Of a DNA stretch of 64,000 bases, positions 35,448-43,982 are shown in pieces. The notes under the pieces were generated by a model, which saw only the letters and a program-made list of their open reading frames with translations, was not told where the DNA came from and ran no database searches. How positions within the stretch are numbered: position 1 is the first letter of the stretch; each line of letters begins with the position of its first letter. A program made the position numbers and the translations under genes. Source of the stretch: Paracoccus sp. (in: a-proteobacteria) (GTDB lineage: Bacteria > Pseudomonadota > Alphaproteobacteria > Rhodobacterales > Rhodobacteraceae); the NCBI RefSeq assembly GCF_030538755.1, contig NZ_JAUNTJ010000001.1, forward strand, positions 124,001-188,000, written 5' to 3'.

Positions 35448-36315
35448 CACATCCCTGCATGTTCCGGTGCGCCCGTTCCGCGCCCCCACCACCGAAAGCG
35501 CATGGCTGCGCTGGACCCTGACCGGGCTGGCCTTTGCCGCCATGACGCTGCTGGTCTTTGCGCCGCTGGCGGTGATCTTTGCTCAGGCACTGGCGCGCGG
35601 CTTTGCCGCCGCCGTGGCCAGCCTTGGCAACCGCGATGCGCAGCAGGCGATCCGGCTGACGCTGACCGTCGCCGCGATCTCGGTGCCGCTGAACGTGGTC
35701 TTCGGTCTGGCCGCCGCGTGGTTCATCACCAAGTTCGATTTCCGCGGCAAGGCGGTGCTGATTACCCTGATCGACCTGCCGTTTTCGGTGTCGCCGGTGG
35801 TGGCGGGCCTGTGCCTTGTGCTGCTGTTCGGCGCCAATACGACGCTGGGGGCGTGGCTGGTGGCATCGGGCTATCCCATCGTCTTTGCACTGCCGGGGAT
35901 CGCGCTGGCGACGATGTTCGTCACCTTTCCCTTTGTCGCGCGCGAACTGATCCCGGTGATGGTCGAACAGGGCCGCGCCGAGGAAGAGGCCGCGCTGACC
36001 CTTGGCGCATCGGGCTGGCGCACGTTTCTGACCGTGACCCTGCCGAATATCCGCTGGGCGCTGCTGTATGGAGTGCTGCTGGCCAATGCCCGTGCGATGG
36101 GCGAATTCGGCGCGGTGGCGGTGGTGTCGGGCAAGATCCGGGGCAAGACCGCGACCATGCCGATCACCATCGAGATGCTGTATAACGAATATCTGTCGGT
36201 CGCGGCCTTTTCGATGGCCGCCGTCCTTGCCGGGCTGGCGCTGCTGACGCTTGCCCTGAAAACCGCGCTGGAAATCCGCCATGCGGATCAGCTTGCCGCA
36301 ACCCGCCGTCACTAA
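35440..36315 (+). CDS. cysW: Sulfate ABC transporter permease CysW
   Basis: 291 residues, the second membrane subunit. [20 protein letters not shown] and the coupling loop [22 protein letters not shown] are CysW features, along with [21 protein letters not shown]. About six helices. cysA follows after 10 bases. Confidence 0.94.
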   Translation: MSDTSLHVPVRPFRAPTTESAWLRWTLTGLAFAAMTLLVFAPLAVIFAQALARGFAAAVASLGNRDAQQAIRLTLTVAAISVPLNVVFGLAAAWFITKFDFRGKAVLITLIDLPFSVSPVVAGLCLVLLFGANTTLGAWLVASGYPIVFALPGIALATMFVTFPFVARELIPVMVEQGRAEEEAALTLGASGWRTFLTVTLPNIRWALLYGVLLANARAMGEFGAVAVVSGKIRGKTATMPITIEMLYNEYLSVAAFSMAAVLAGLALLTLALKTALEIRHADQLAATRRH

Positions 36316-36325
36316 GGGGAAACCG

Positions 36326-37045
36326 ATGCAGATCGAGATCGACGAAATCGCCAAGGAATTCGGGTCCACCACCGCGCTGCACCCGGTGTCGCTGTCCATC
36401 CCCTCGGGGGCGCTGGTGGCGCTGCTGGGGCCGTCGGGGTCGGGCAAAACGACCCTGCTGCGCATTCTGGGCGGGTTGGAGTTTCCCACCTCGGGCCGGG
36501 TGCTGTTCAACGGCACCGATGCCACCGGGCTCAGCGTGCAGGAACGCCGCGCGGGCTTTGTGTTTCAGTCCTACGCGCTGTTCCGGCACATGACCGTGTT
36601 CGACAACATCGCCTATGGCCTGCGCGCCCGCCCGCGCAAATCGCGCCCGCCCGAGGCCGAAATCGCCCGCCGCGTCGCGCGCCTGCTGAACCTGATCCAA
36701 CTGCCCGAGATCGGCGGACGTTACCCCAGCCAACTGTCGGGCGGTCAGCGCCAGCGGGTCGCACTGGCCCGCGCGCTGGCGATCGAGCCGCAGATGCTGC
36801 TGCTGGACGAACCCTTCGGCGCGCTGGACGCCCGCGTGCGCAAGGAACTGCGGCAGGGCCTGCGCGACATCCACGACCAGACCGGCCTGTCCACCGTCTT
36901 TGTCACCCACGATCAGGACGAGGCGATGGAACTGGCCGATCTGGTGGTGGTCATGTCGATGGGCCGGATCGAACAGATCGGCCAGCCGCATGAGATAAAA
37001 TCACGCCCGGCCACACCCTTCGTGCGCGAATTCGTCAGCGGCTAG
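36326..37045 (+). CDS. cysA: Sulfate ABC transporter ATPase, short form
   Basis: 239 residues from the ATG at 36326 (AAGGGGA upstream). [15 protein letters not shown] (Walker A), [15 protein letters not shown] (signature) and [12 protein letters not shown] (Walker B) are intact, with [13 protein letters not shown] as the H-loop. The usual CysA has about 350 residues with a C-terminal regulatory domain; here the protein stops shortly after the ATPase core (ending FVREFVSG). I see no frameshift remnant of that domain downstream, so this looks like a natural short CysA. It would lack the cytosolic regulatory domain. Confidence 0.92.
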   Translation: MQIEIDEIAKEFGSTTALHPVSLSIPSGALVALLGPSGSGKTTLLRILGGLEFPTSGRVLFNGTDATGLSVQERRAGFVFQSYALFRHMTVFDNIAYGLRARPRKSRPPEAEIARRVARLLNLIQLPEIGGRYPSQLSGGQRQRVALARALAIEPQMLLLDEPFGALDARVRKELRQGLRDIHDQTGLSTVFVTHDQDEAMELADLVVVMSMGRIEQIGQPHEIKSRPATPFVREFVSG

Positions 37046-37375
37046 GCAGGCGGCGGCAGGGTTGAACCGCTGCAATGCCGCCCTATATGCAACAACGGCC
37101 ATACCGGCGACGGCATGGCCCGCCAGCGTTGTCAAGGCGGCGAATCAGCCATGGGGTCCAGATCACCCCCTTTGATAACCTTGCGAAACCCGGCTGCGAT
37201 TGCCATGCATTTTTTGCATGACAGCCCTGCATTCGGGCACATACCGAATCGCCGCATGCAGCGGTATCCCGTCTGCACTGTCGGACAGACAAAAAATACC
37301 TGATCGGGGATCGGCGTCTCGCATTCCCGGCCCGCCCCCCGACTCTCGGGCAAAGACAAGAACAGGACATAACAG
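37046..37375. other. 330-base gap with palindromes
   Basis: No gene is convincing here. GGCGGCA (37052-37058) and TGCCGCC (37076-37082) can pair after cysA but have no T-run. CATGCA-TTTTT-TGCATG (37204-37220) is a perfect palindrome, and CTGTC-G-GACAG lies at 37278-37288. The last two are in the leader region of the small gene at 37376 and may be operators. Confidence 0.5.
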
Positions 37376-37696
37376 ATGCGCGATTTCGTTGATGGTTCCG
37401 CATTCAACTTTGAACAGGGGCAACGCGCCCGCAAACTGTTTGCAGCCGTGGTTCTGGCTGCGCTGGATGATGCCATCGCTGATGACAAGAAATACGGCAA
37501 CGGCCCCGAACAGATCGCCCGCTGGGCGCGGTCCCGCGACGGGCGCGAGGTGTTGTCCTGCGCCGGGATCGACCCGAACGAACGGGTGGTCAAAGGGCTG
37601 ATGGAATTCGTGTCCAAGGGCGTGCGCACCTCGGTCGCCCTGTCGCGCGAAGAAAGCGAACGCCGCATGGCCGCGGAAGAGGCCGAAGCAGCCTGA
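37376..37696 (+). CDS. Conserved-looking small protein, unknown function
   Basis: 106 residues, soluble, acidic, helical. It resembles a short uncharacterised family I have seen only in Rhodobacteraceae (annotated, as I recall, DUF6280), but I cannot verify that. The N-terminus is RDFVDGSAFNFEQGQRARK, the middle has WARSRDGREVLSC, and the C-terminus is Ala/Glu-rich. AGGA precedes the ATG at 37376 after a 330-base gap with two palindromes, so the gene is probably a single unit with its own control. No function is proposed. Confidence 0.7.
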   Translation: MRDFVDGSAFNFEQGQRARKLFAAVVLAALDDAIADDKKYGNGPEQIARWARSRDGREVLSCAGIDPNERVVKGLMEFVSKGVRTSVALSREESERRMAAEEAEAA

Positions 37697-37762
37697 TCCG
37701 CCCCCACCCCGGATAATCCGTGGCCGTCCCTCGGGGCGGCCATTTTCATACCACCCCGGCCC

Positions 37763-37814
37763 CATCTTTGGTCTGATAAATATCCTCAGGGGTCCGGGGG
37801 CAGAATGCCCCCGG
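37763..37814 (-). repeat. Dispersed repeat family A, copy 5
   Basis: CATCTTTGGT, TAAATATCC, then hairpin CCGGGGGC-AGAAT-GCCCCCGG (37794-37814). The loop matches the partial copy at 13816. It lies between two convergent genes. Confidence 0.8.
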
Positions 37815-37879
37815 CGATCACCGGCCAACACAGGCAACCCGGCCAAACCACAGGCCGGCCCGGCCACCTGAGCCGCGCC

Positions 37880-38833
37880 CTACAGCCGCGTCACCACCCG
37901 TTCCGCATACAGGCGCTGCACATCATCGGCCTTGCACAGCTCGGTCGCCGGCGTCATCACCGCAGCCGAGGCCGCCGCCGCGCCCAGTGCCAGTGCCTCG
38001 GGCACGGTCCAGCCGCGCGCGGTGGCCAGCGTGAAACCGGCAACGAAACTGTCGCCCGCGCCGACCTTGCTGCGCACCGGCACGGCGGCGGCTTCGGCGT
38101 GCCACGCGCCATCCGGCCCGGCAATGACCGAGCCATCCTTGCCCCGCGCCACGATCACCGATTTCGCCGCGCCGTCGCGCACCAGACCGGCGGCAAAGGC
38201 GGCGCTGTCGGTCCGCAGCGGCAATTCGCGACCGGCCAGCGTTTCGGCCTCGAAACTGTCCATGCGCAGAACGTCAACCGGGGTTGACGAACCTGCAACG
38301 GTCCGCAGCGCCTCGCCCGAGGTGTCGACGATCAGCCGGGCCGAACTGTCTTTCAGCCGCACCGCCAGCATCTGCGCGAAACCGGCGGGAACGCCCGGCG
38401 GGTTAGACCCCGACAGCACGACCCAGCCGCCCGCGCGCGCGGCCTCGGCGATGGCGGACATGGCGTCCGCGACCTGGGTCTTGTGCCATTCCGGCCCCGG
38501 CATCACGAAACGGTATTGCGTGCCGCTGCTGCGGTCGGTCACGGCCAGCGATTGCCGGGTTTCGCCCGGCGCGGTCAGTCGCAGCACATTCAGCCCGCCC
38601 GCGCGCAGCAGATCGGCGATTCGGGTGCCCGTGGCCCCGCCCAATGCGACCAGAGCGGTGGATTTGCCGCCCATCACCTTGATCGCGCGGCTGACATTGA
38701 TGCCGCCGCCGCCGGGATCGACCACCGGCTTGTCACAGCGCAGCTTCAGTTCCGGTTCCACCGTATCGGCGGCGCTGGACAGATCCAGCGCGGGGTTCAG
38801 GGTGATCGTCAGGATCGGCGCCTGTTGGGTCAT
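37880..38833 (-). CDS. PfkB-family hexose kinase (1-phosphofructokinase group)
   Basis: 317 residues. It phosphorylates a phosphosugar (fructose-1-P, fructose-6-P or tagatose-6-P type). ITLNPALDLSSAAD at the N-terminus, DPGGGGINVSRAI as the substrate lid, and KVGAGDSFVAGFTLA with the catalytic Asp are diagnostic. No PTS fruA or fruB gene is adjacent, so FruK is not certain; a PfkB-like 6-phosphofructokinase is the alternative. It begins 3 bases after the zincin gene on the same strand, so the two are probably co-transcribed. Confidence 0.88.
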   Translation of the reverse strand: MTQQAPILTITLNPALDLSSAADTVEPELKLRCDKPVVDPGGGGINVSRAIKVMGGKSTALVALGGATGTRIADLLRAGGLNVLRLTAPGETRQSLAVTDRSSGTQYRFVMPGPEWHKTQVADAMSAIAEAARAGGWVVLSGSNPPGVPAGFAQMLAVRLKDSSARLIVDTSGEALRTVAGSSTPVDVLRMDSFEAETLAGRELPLRTDSAAFAAGLVRDGAAKSVIVARGKDGSVIAGPDGAWHAEAAAVPVRSKVGAGDSFVAGFTLATARGWTVPEALALGAAAASAAVMTPATELCKADDVQRLYAERVVTRL

Positions 38834-38836
38834 GGA

Positions 38837-39244
38837 TTATTCCCACCACTTGTCGATGCGGGCGATGTCATCATCGGACCAGCCGAAGTGATGCGCCAGT
38901 TCATGGGTGACGACATGGCGGACCAGATCGCCAAGGCTGACATCGCCGCGGCTGGCCCATTCGTCCAGAATCGGCCGGCGGAACAGCCAGATCGTATCCG
39001 GCCCGACCGGCTGATCGCTGACCGATTTTTCCGTCATCGGGATGCCGTCATAAAGCCCGGTCAGTTCGAACGCATCGTCGATTTCCAGCTCGTCCAGCAT
39101 TTCTTCGGATGCAAATTCATCGACATGCAGCGCCACCTCGGCCGCATGGGGCGCGAATTCTGCGGGCAGGGCGGCCATCGCCGCGCGGGCCATCGCCTCG
39201 ATCCCGGCGGCAGAGGGGGCTTGGCGGTCGTCCCAGTCGCTCAT
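38837..39244 (-). CDS. Small zincin-like metallopeptidase (DUF1025 type)
   Basis: 135 residues from the ATG at 39244. The zinc motif HELAHHFGWSDDD is near the C-terminus (HExxH with downstream Asp). LTGLYDGIPMTEKSV and DTIWLFRRPILDEWA are typical of this short bacterial zincin family. No signal peptide, so cytosolic. The physiological substrate is not known. It leads a two-gene unit with the PfkB kinase. Confidence 0.88.
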   Translation of the reverse strand: MSDWDDRQAPSAAGIEAMARAAMAALPAEFAPHAAEVALHVDEFASEEMLDELEIDDAFELTGLYDGIPMTEKSVSDQPVGPDTIWLFRRPILDEWASRGDVSLGDLVRHVVTHELAHHFGWSDDDIARIDKWWE

Positions 39245-39323
39245 CTCGGTCCCTTTCGTATCCGGCCCCTCATATGGACAAAATCGCCAGCGTATGAAAG
39301 AGCGAAGCGGACAGGAGACGCCC

Positions 39324-40649
39324 ATGACCACCACCCGTTTCGCCCCATCGCCCACCGGATACCTGCATATCGGCAACCTTCGGACGGCGCTGTTCAACCA
39401 CCTGATCGCCCGCAAGACCGGCGGCACCTTTATTCTGCGGCTGGATGACACCGACCGCGAACGGTCCAAACAGGAATATGCCGACGGGATCATGCGTGAT
39501 CTGGAATGGCTGGGCCTGACCTGGGACCGGGTCGAGCGTCAGTCCGACCGGCTGGATCGTTACGCCGCCGTGGCCGACGAGCTGCGCGGCTCGGGCCGGT
39601 TGTATGAAGTGTTCGAAACCCCGACCGAACTGGACCTGAAGCGTAAAAAGCTGCTGAACATGGGCCGCCCGCCGGTTTACGACCGCGCCGGGCTGAATCT
39701 GTCGGATGATGACAAGGCCCGGATGCGCGCCGAAGGCCGCGACGGTTACTGGCGGTTCCTGCTGGATTTGCAGCGGATCGAATGGGCCGACGGTATTCTG
39801 GGCGATATTTCGATCGACGCCGCCTCGGTCAGCGACCCGGTGCTGATCCGCGCCGACGGGCAGGTGCTTTATACCTTTGCAAGTTCGGTCGATGACGTGG
39901 ATATGGGTGTGACCGACATCGTGCGCGGCGCCGACCATGTGACCAACACCGCCACGCAGATCCAGATCATTCAGGCCATCGGCGGCGCGGTGCCGAATTT
40001 TGCCCACCACTCCCTGCTGACCGGCGCGCAGGGCGAGGAATTGTCCAAGCGCCTTGGCACCCTGTCGCTGCGCGACCTGCGCGCCAATGGTGTCGCACCC
40101 GAGGCATTGCTGTCGCTGATGGCCCGGCTGGGGTCCAGCCAGCCGGTCGAGTTGCGCATGACGCTGGACGAGATCGCCGAGGGCTTTGACCTGTCGCAAT
40201 TCGGCGCTTCGCCGACGAAATTCGATGCCGAAGACCTGTGGCCGCTGACCCGCGAACGCAATCAGGCGCTGTCCTTTGATGCGGTGCGGGGCCGGGTGGC
40301 GGAACTGGGCGTGCCGGATGATCTGGCCGAACGGTTCTGGCGCGTGGCCAGCCAGAACATCACCCGGCTGGACGATCTGGCCGGCTGGTGGGAGATTTTC
40401 GCCAAGGGTGCCGATCCGGTCATCGACCCCGAGGATGCCGATTTCATCGCGCAGGCGATGGCGTTGCTGCCTGCCGGTCCGTTCACCGACGCAACATGGG
40501 GCGAGTGGACCGCCGCCGTGAAAGAGGCCACCGGCCGCAAGGGCAAGGGCCTGTTCATGCCGCTGCGCAAGGCACTGACCGGGCAGGCGCATGGGCCGGA
40601 AATGGCCGATGTCATGCCGCTGTTACAGGTGGTGCGGGCGCGCGGCTGA
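39324..40649 (+). CDS. gltX: Glutamyl-tRNA synthetase
   Basis: 441 residues from the ATG at 39324 with ACAGGAG upstream. Class I signature HIGN in RFAPSPTGYLHIGNLRTAL, and the KMSKS-like ELSKRLG near residue 240. The protein is a little shorter than the common 470 residues. Alphaproteobacteria often carry two GltX proteins with different tRNA preference, so this may be one of a pair. A dispersed repeat and a tRNA gene follow downstream. Confidence 0.94.
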   Translation: MTTTRFAPSPTGYLHIGNLRTALFNHLIARKTGGTFILRLDDTDRERSKQEYADGIMRDLEWLGLTWDRVERQSDRLDRYAAVADELRGSGRLYEVFETPTELDLKRKKLLNMGRPPVYDRAGLNLSDDDKARMRAEGRDGYWRFLLDLQRIEWADGILGDISIDAASVSDPVLIRADGQVLYTFASSVDDVDMGVTDIVRGADHVTNTATQIQIIQAIGGAVPNFAHHSLLTGAQGEELSKRLGTLSLRDLRANGVAPEALLSLMARLGSSQPVELRMTLDEIAEGFDLSQFGASPTKFDAEDLWPLTRERNQALSFDAVRGRVAELGVPDDLAERFWRVASQNITRLDDLAGWWEIFAKGADPVIDPEDADFIAQAMALLPAGPFTDATWGEWTAAVKEATGRKGKGLFMPLRKALTGQAHGPEMADVMPLLQVVRARG

Positions 40650-40675
40650 CCGCGCCCCTGGTGCCGGATTGCCCT

Positions 40676-40714
40676 GCCGGAGCCTCCGGCGGGGATATTT
40701 AAGGACCAAAGATG
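40676..40714 (+). repeat. Dispersed repeat family A, copy 6 (short-hairpin subtype)
   Basis: GCCGGAG-C-CTCCGGC palindrome, then GGGGATATTT and GGACCAAAGATG, as at 24541. It lies 27 bases after gltX. Confidence 0.8.
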
Positions 40715-40784
40715 CCCGCTGGCGGGTCGCCTGGCTGTCGGTGATGCCGAAGGCGGGTTCCATCGTTTCCCATGTCGTGTCCAT

Positions 40785-40895
40785 AGGGCGTGCGCGGCGG
40801 CACCGCTTTTGCCGTGGATCGGCAGCGGTTTCGGGGCGTCGCGTATCAGGGGCAGCAGGCGCTGCGCCTTATCCGGGGTCAGTTCGCGGGCGGCG
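40785..40895 (-). pseudogene. Possible remnant of a dual-specificity phosphatase
   Basis: A reverse-strand frame encodes ARELTPDKAQRLLPLIRD followed by APKPLPIHGKSGAAA. It resembles the HCxxG(x)xR loop of small protein-tyrosine phosphatases (usually LIHCKxGxDR), but the catalytic Cys is Gly and the Arg is gone. A stop lies just upstream (40909-40912 region), and no complete gene surrounds it. The rest of the 383-base stretch 40650-41032 holds only repeat A copy 6 and nothing else I can name. Confidence 0.35.
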
Positions 40896-41032
40896 GGTGT
40901 GGGGAATCGTCATGCGTGATCTCCGGATCGGCGCGGGAGTGGGTTTGGCGCAAAGTCACGATTGCGTTGCCGGAATGGTCAGAAAGGCCCTTGACGCCCC
41001 CTTTGCCGCGCCTTACATCCGCCGTCACCCGT

Positions 41033-41109
41033 GGCGGAGTAGCTCAGTTGGTTAGAGCAGAGGAATCATAATCCTTGTGTCGGGGGTTCAAATCCCTCCT
41101 CCGCTACCA
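41033..41109 (+). tRNA. tRNA-Met (anticodon CAT, elongator type)
   Basis: A 77-base cloverleaf with encoded CCA. Acceptor GGCGGAG pairs with CTCCGCT (one G-U), D arm GCTC...GAGC, anticodon loop ATCATAA with CAT, T arm around TTCAAAT. It is not initiator type, because the 1:72 pair is G-U rather than the initiator mismatch. A CAT anticodon could also belong to a lysidine-modified tRNA-Ile2; sequence alone favours Met only moderately. Confidence 0.9.
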
Positions 41110-41190
41110 CTTTCCTTTCAGGTTGAACTGGTGCCCCCCTTGGGCGACTGTGGCAGCGTGGCGCGGTGCCGTGTTCGCCAGTTATGACGC

Positions 41191-41201
41191 TGCGTAACGC
41201 A
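41191..41201. promoter_or_regulatory. Palindrome upstream of phaC
   Basis: TGCGT-A-ACGCA, 111 bases before the phaC start, in the otherwise empty gap after the tRNA. Possible operator; I can only say that PHA genes in this group are often controlled by a repressor that binds TGC-containing palindromes. Confidence 0.3.
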
Positions 41202-41311
41202 TTGAAGGGACGGGATTCGCTGCCTGTTCCGGTGGCGGGTGACATGGCCTCTTTACTGAAACGTCATGTTTTTGCGACACAATCCAGACTGAACAGCTTG
41301 AGGGGCCTTCC

Positions 41312-43045
41312 ATGACCATGCAGGACAGCCAGCAAACCCCGGACCCGCAGCAATTGTTCGACGATCTGGACCGGCTGGCCATGGCGGCGCTGGGGCGGTT
41401 GACGGGCGGCCTGTCGGCCCCGGCGTTTCAGGCGGCGCTGGCGGATTGGATCACGCATCTGGCGATGTCGCCGGGCAAGCAGATGTCGCTGCACTGGAAG
41501 GCGATGCGCAAGGCGCGGCGGCTGCTGGCGGGGCTGAACGACCCGATGGGCACCGAAGGCCAGCGGATCGAGCCGTTGCCGCAGGACCGCCGCTTTGCCG
41601 CGCCGGAATGGCAGGACATGCCGTTCAGCGCCGTCTGGCAGTCGTTTCTGCTGACCCAGCAATGGTGGCACAACGCGACCACCGGGGTCAAAGGCGTGTC
41701 GCGCGAACATGAACGCATCGTGGAATTTGCCAGCCGCCAGTGGCTGGACATGATGTCGCCCTCGAACTTTCCGTGGCTGAACCCGGTGGTGCTGAAACGC
41801 GCCCGTGACACCCATGGGCAAAGCCTGATGGACGGCTATGGTTTCTGGCTGCGCGATCTGGTCGGGCTGCTGACGCCGAATCGCGGCGGTCCCTTGCCGG
41901 GGTTCGAACCGGGCCAGCGGGTGGCGCTGACCCCCGGCAGGGTGGTGCTGCGCACCCGCATGATGGAGCTGATCCAATATGCACCGGCCACCAAACAGGT
42001 TCACGCCACGCCGATCCTGCTGGTTCCGGCATGGATCATGAAATACTATATCCTTGATCTGTCGCCGGAAAATTCGCTGATCCGCTGGCTGGTGGGGCAG
42101 GGGTTCACCGTGTTCTGCATGTCCTGGCGCAACCCGGTCGAAAAGGATCGCGACACCGGCTTTGACGATTATCGTCAGGATGTGATGGCGGCGCTGGATG
42201 CCGTGCTGACCACCACCGGCGCGGCCAGGGCGCATGGGCTGGGCTATTGCCTTGGCGGCACCTTGCTGACCGTGGCGGCGGCGGCGATGGCGCGTGATGG
42301 CGACGACCGGCTGGCCTCGATGACGGTTCTGGCCGGGCAGGCCGATTTTTCCGAAGCGGGCGAGCTGACCCTGCTGACGACCGAAGCACAGGTCGCCCTG
42401 CTGGAGGCGATGATGTTCGAACGCGGCTATCTGGATCAGCGCGCCATGGCCGGGACATTTTCCATGCTGCGTTCGCAGGATCTGATCTGGTCGCGCATCA
42501 CCCGCGAATATCTGCTGGGCGAACGCGAAGACCCTTCGGACATCGCCGCGTGGAGCAAGGACACCACCCGGATGCCCTACCGGATGCATTCGGAATATCT
42601 GCGCCGGCTGTTCATCGGCAACGACCTGTCCGAAGGCCGGTTCGACGCCGGTGGCAAGCCGGTCTTTCCCGCCGACATCCAGATTCCGGCCTTTCTGGTC
42701 GGCACCGAACATGACCATATCGCGCCGTGGCGATCCGTGTGGAAGCTGATGTATCTGCTGTCGGGGGATGTGCAATTCGCGCTGGCCTCGGGCGGGCATA
42801 ACACCGGGATCGTGGCCGCGCCGTCGAATCCGCGCGCCAAATATCGGCTGATCGGGCGCAAGGCGGGCGATCTGCAACCCGACCCGGATGCGTTCATCGC
42901 CGATACGCCGAAACAGCCCGGATCGTGGTGGCAGGCATGGGCCGACTGGTTGTCGGCGCTGGACCCGGCCATGGTGGCCCCGCCGCGAATGCGGGGCGGC
43001 AAATCTGCGCATGATGCAGCTCCGGGCCGCTATGTGCATGAATAA
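41312..43045 (+). CDS. phaC: Class I poly(3-hydroxyalkanoate) synthase
   Basis: 577 residues, full length for class I. It polymerises hydroxyacyl-CoA into storage polyester on granules. The lipase-like box GYCLGGTLL holds the nucleophile Cys313. SWRNPVEKDRDTGFDDY and the C-terminal HNTGIVA (catalytic His) with an upstream Asp in GTEHDHIAPW complete the triad. No phasin, depolymerase or phaR gene is adjacent, so this is a solitary phaC here. Confidence 0.96.
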   Translation: MTMQDSQQTPDPQQLFDDLDRLAMAALGRLTGGLSAPAFQAALADWITHLAMSPGKQMSLHWKAMRKARRLLAGLNDPMGTEGQRIEPLPQDRRFAAPEWQDMPFSAVWQSFLLTQQWWHNATTGVKGVSREHERIVEFASRQWLDMMSPSNFPWLNPVVLKRARDTHGQSLMDGYGFWLRDLVGLLTPNRGGPLPGFEPGQRVALTPGRVVLRTRMMELIQYAPATKQVHATPILLVPAWIMKYYILDLSPENSLIRWLVGQGFTVFCMSWRNPVEKDRDTGFDDYRQDVMAALDAVLTTTGAARAHGLGYCLGGTLLTVAAAAMARDGDDRLASMTVLAGQADFSEAGELTLLTTEAQVALLEAMMFERGYLDQRAMAGTFSMLRSQDLIWSRITREYLLGEREDPSDIAAWSKDTTRMPYRMHSEYLRRLFIGNDLSEGRFDAGGKPVFPADIQIPAFLVGTEHDHIAPWRSVWKLMYLLSGDVQFALASGGHNTGIVAAPSNPRAKYRLIGRKAGDLQPDPDAFIADTPKQPGSWWQAWADWLSALDPAMVAPPRMRGGKSAHDAAPGRYVHE

Positions 43046-43163
43046 GTTGCGGTTTTGCCACGGATCTGGTGAAACTGCACTGGCCGGTGCGTTCTGTCGG
43101 ATGATATACAAGAACGTCTGGTTTACTGATTGAACAGGTCAATGCACGCGGGGGGCAAGAAAG

Positions 43164-43982
43164 ATGGATGACGGCGCTGTTGGCAGATCAGCCCCGAGGC
43201 CTCGTCCCGCTGCGCAGTTCCGCACGCTGTTCCTGTCTGACCTGCATCTGGGCGCGCTGGGGTGCAAATCGGCGCGGCTGCTGGATTTCCTGAACAGCCA
43301 TGACGCCGAAACCATCTATCTGGTCGGCGACATCATCGACACATGGCGCCCGCTGGGGGCCAACTGGCCCGATGCGCATCATCAGGTGCTGCGCCTGCTG
43401 ACCCGCCGCGCGCAGGCCGGGCGGCGGGTGGTGTATATCCCCGGCAACCACGACGCCTTTTTCCGCCACCACACCGGCACCGCGATGTTCGGCTTTGACA
43501 TCCTGCCGCATGATGCTCACCGCACCGCTGACGGGGTGCGCCTGCTGGTGACGCATGGCGACTGCTGCGACATCTTTTCCGACCGGCTGGGCATGTTGTC
43601 CAAGGCCGGCAGTTGGGTCGAGGCGGGCATCCGCCGCCTTGGCCACGGCATCAACATCGTGCGCGAACGTCTGGGCCGCGACGGCTGGGACGGGCTGGAA
43701 GCGGCGCTGGCACGGTTCAACCGGTTGATCCGGTCGCGCGACAGGTTTCAGGACCGGCTGACCGATATGGCCCGCGCGCGCGGCTTTGACGGCATCGTTT
43801 GCGGGCATTTTCACAAACCCGCGCTGCTGCGCGATCGCGACATGCTTTATGTGAACTGCGGCGATTGGGTCGAACATTGTTCCGCCGTGACCGAGGCGCA
43901 TGACGGCACGCTGCGGCTGATCCGCTGGAACGCGATGCCCTGCACCCACACCCACCCCACGCAGATCGAGGCCGTGGCATGA
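43164..43982 (+). CDS. LpxH-like metallophosphoesterase
   Basis: 272 residues. Metal-binding motifs in order: LFLSDLHLGALG, YLVGDIIDTW, IPGNHDAFF, LLVTHGDCCD, CGHFHKPAL. These are the UDP-2,3-diacylglucosamine hydrolase group, soluble or peripheral at the membrane. It is first in a four-gene operon with a GT21 enzyme, a DedA protein and a GT2 enzyme. That context is not the usual lipid A cluster, so the substrate may be another lipid phosphate. It overlaps the next gene by 4 bases. Confidence 0.85.
   Translation: MDDGAVGRSAPRPRPAAQFRTLFLSDLHLGALGCKSARLLDFLNSHDAETIYLVGDIIDTWRPLGANWPDAHHQVLRLLTRRAQAGRRVVYIPGNHDAFFRHHTGTAMFGFDILPHDAHRTADGVRLLVTHGDCCDIFSDRLGMLSKAGSWVEAGIRRLGHGINIVRERLGRDGWDGLEAALARFNRLIRSRDRFQDRLTDMARARGFDGIVCGHFHKPALLRDRDMLYVNCGDWVEHCSAVTEAHDGTLRLIRWNAMPCTHTHPTQIEAVA

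Noticed and set aside
41033-41109. Initiator tRNA
   Set aside because: The acceptor begins with a G-U pair at 1:72, and the anticodon stem lacks the three G-C pairs of initiator tRNAs.
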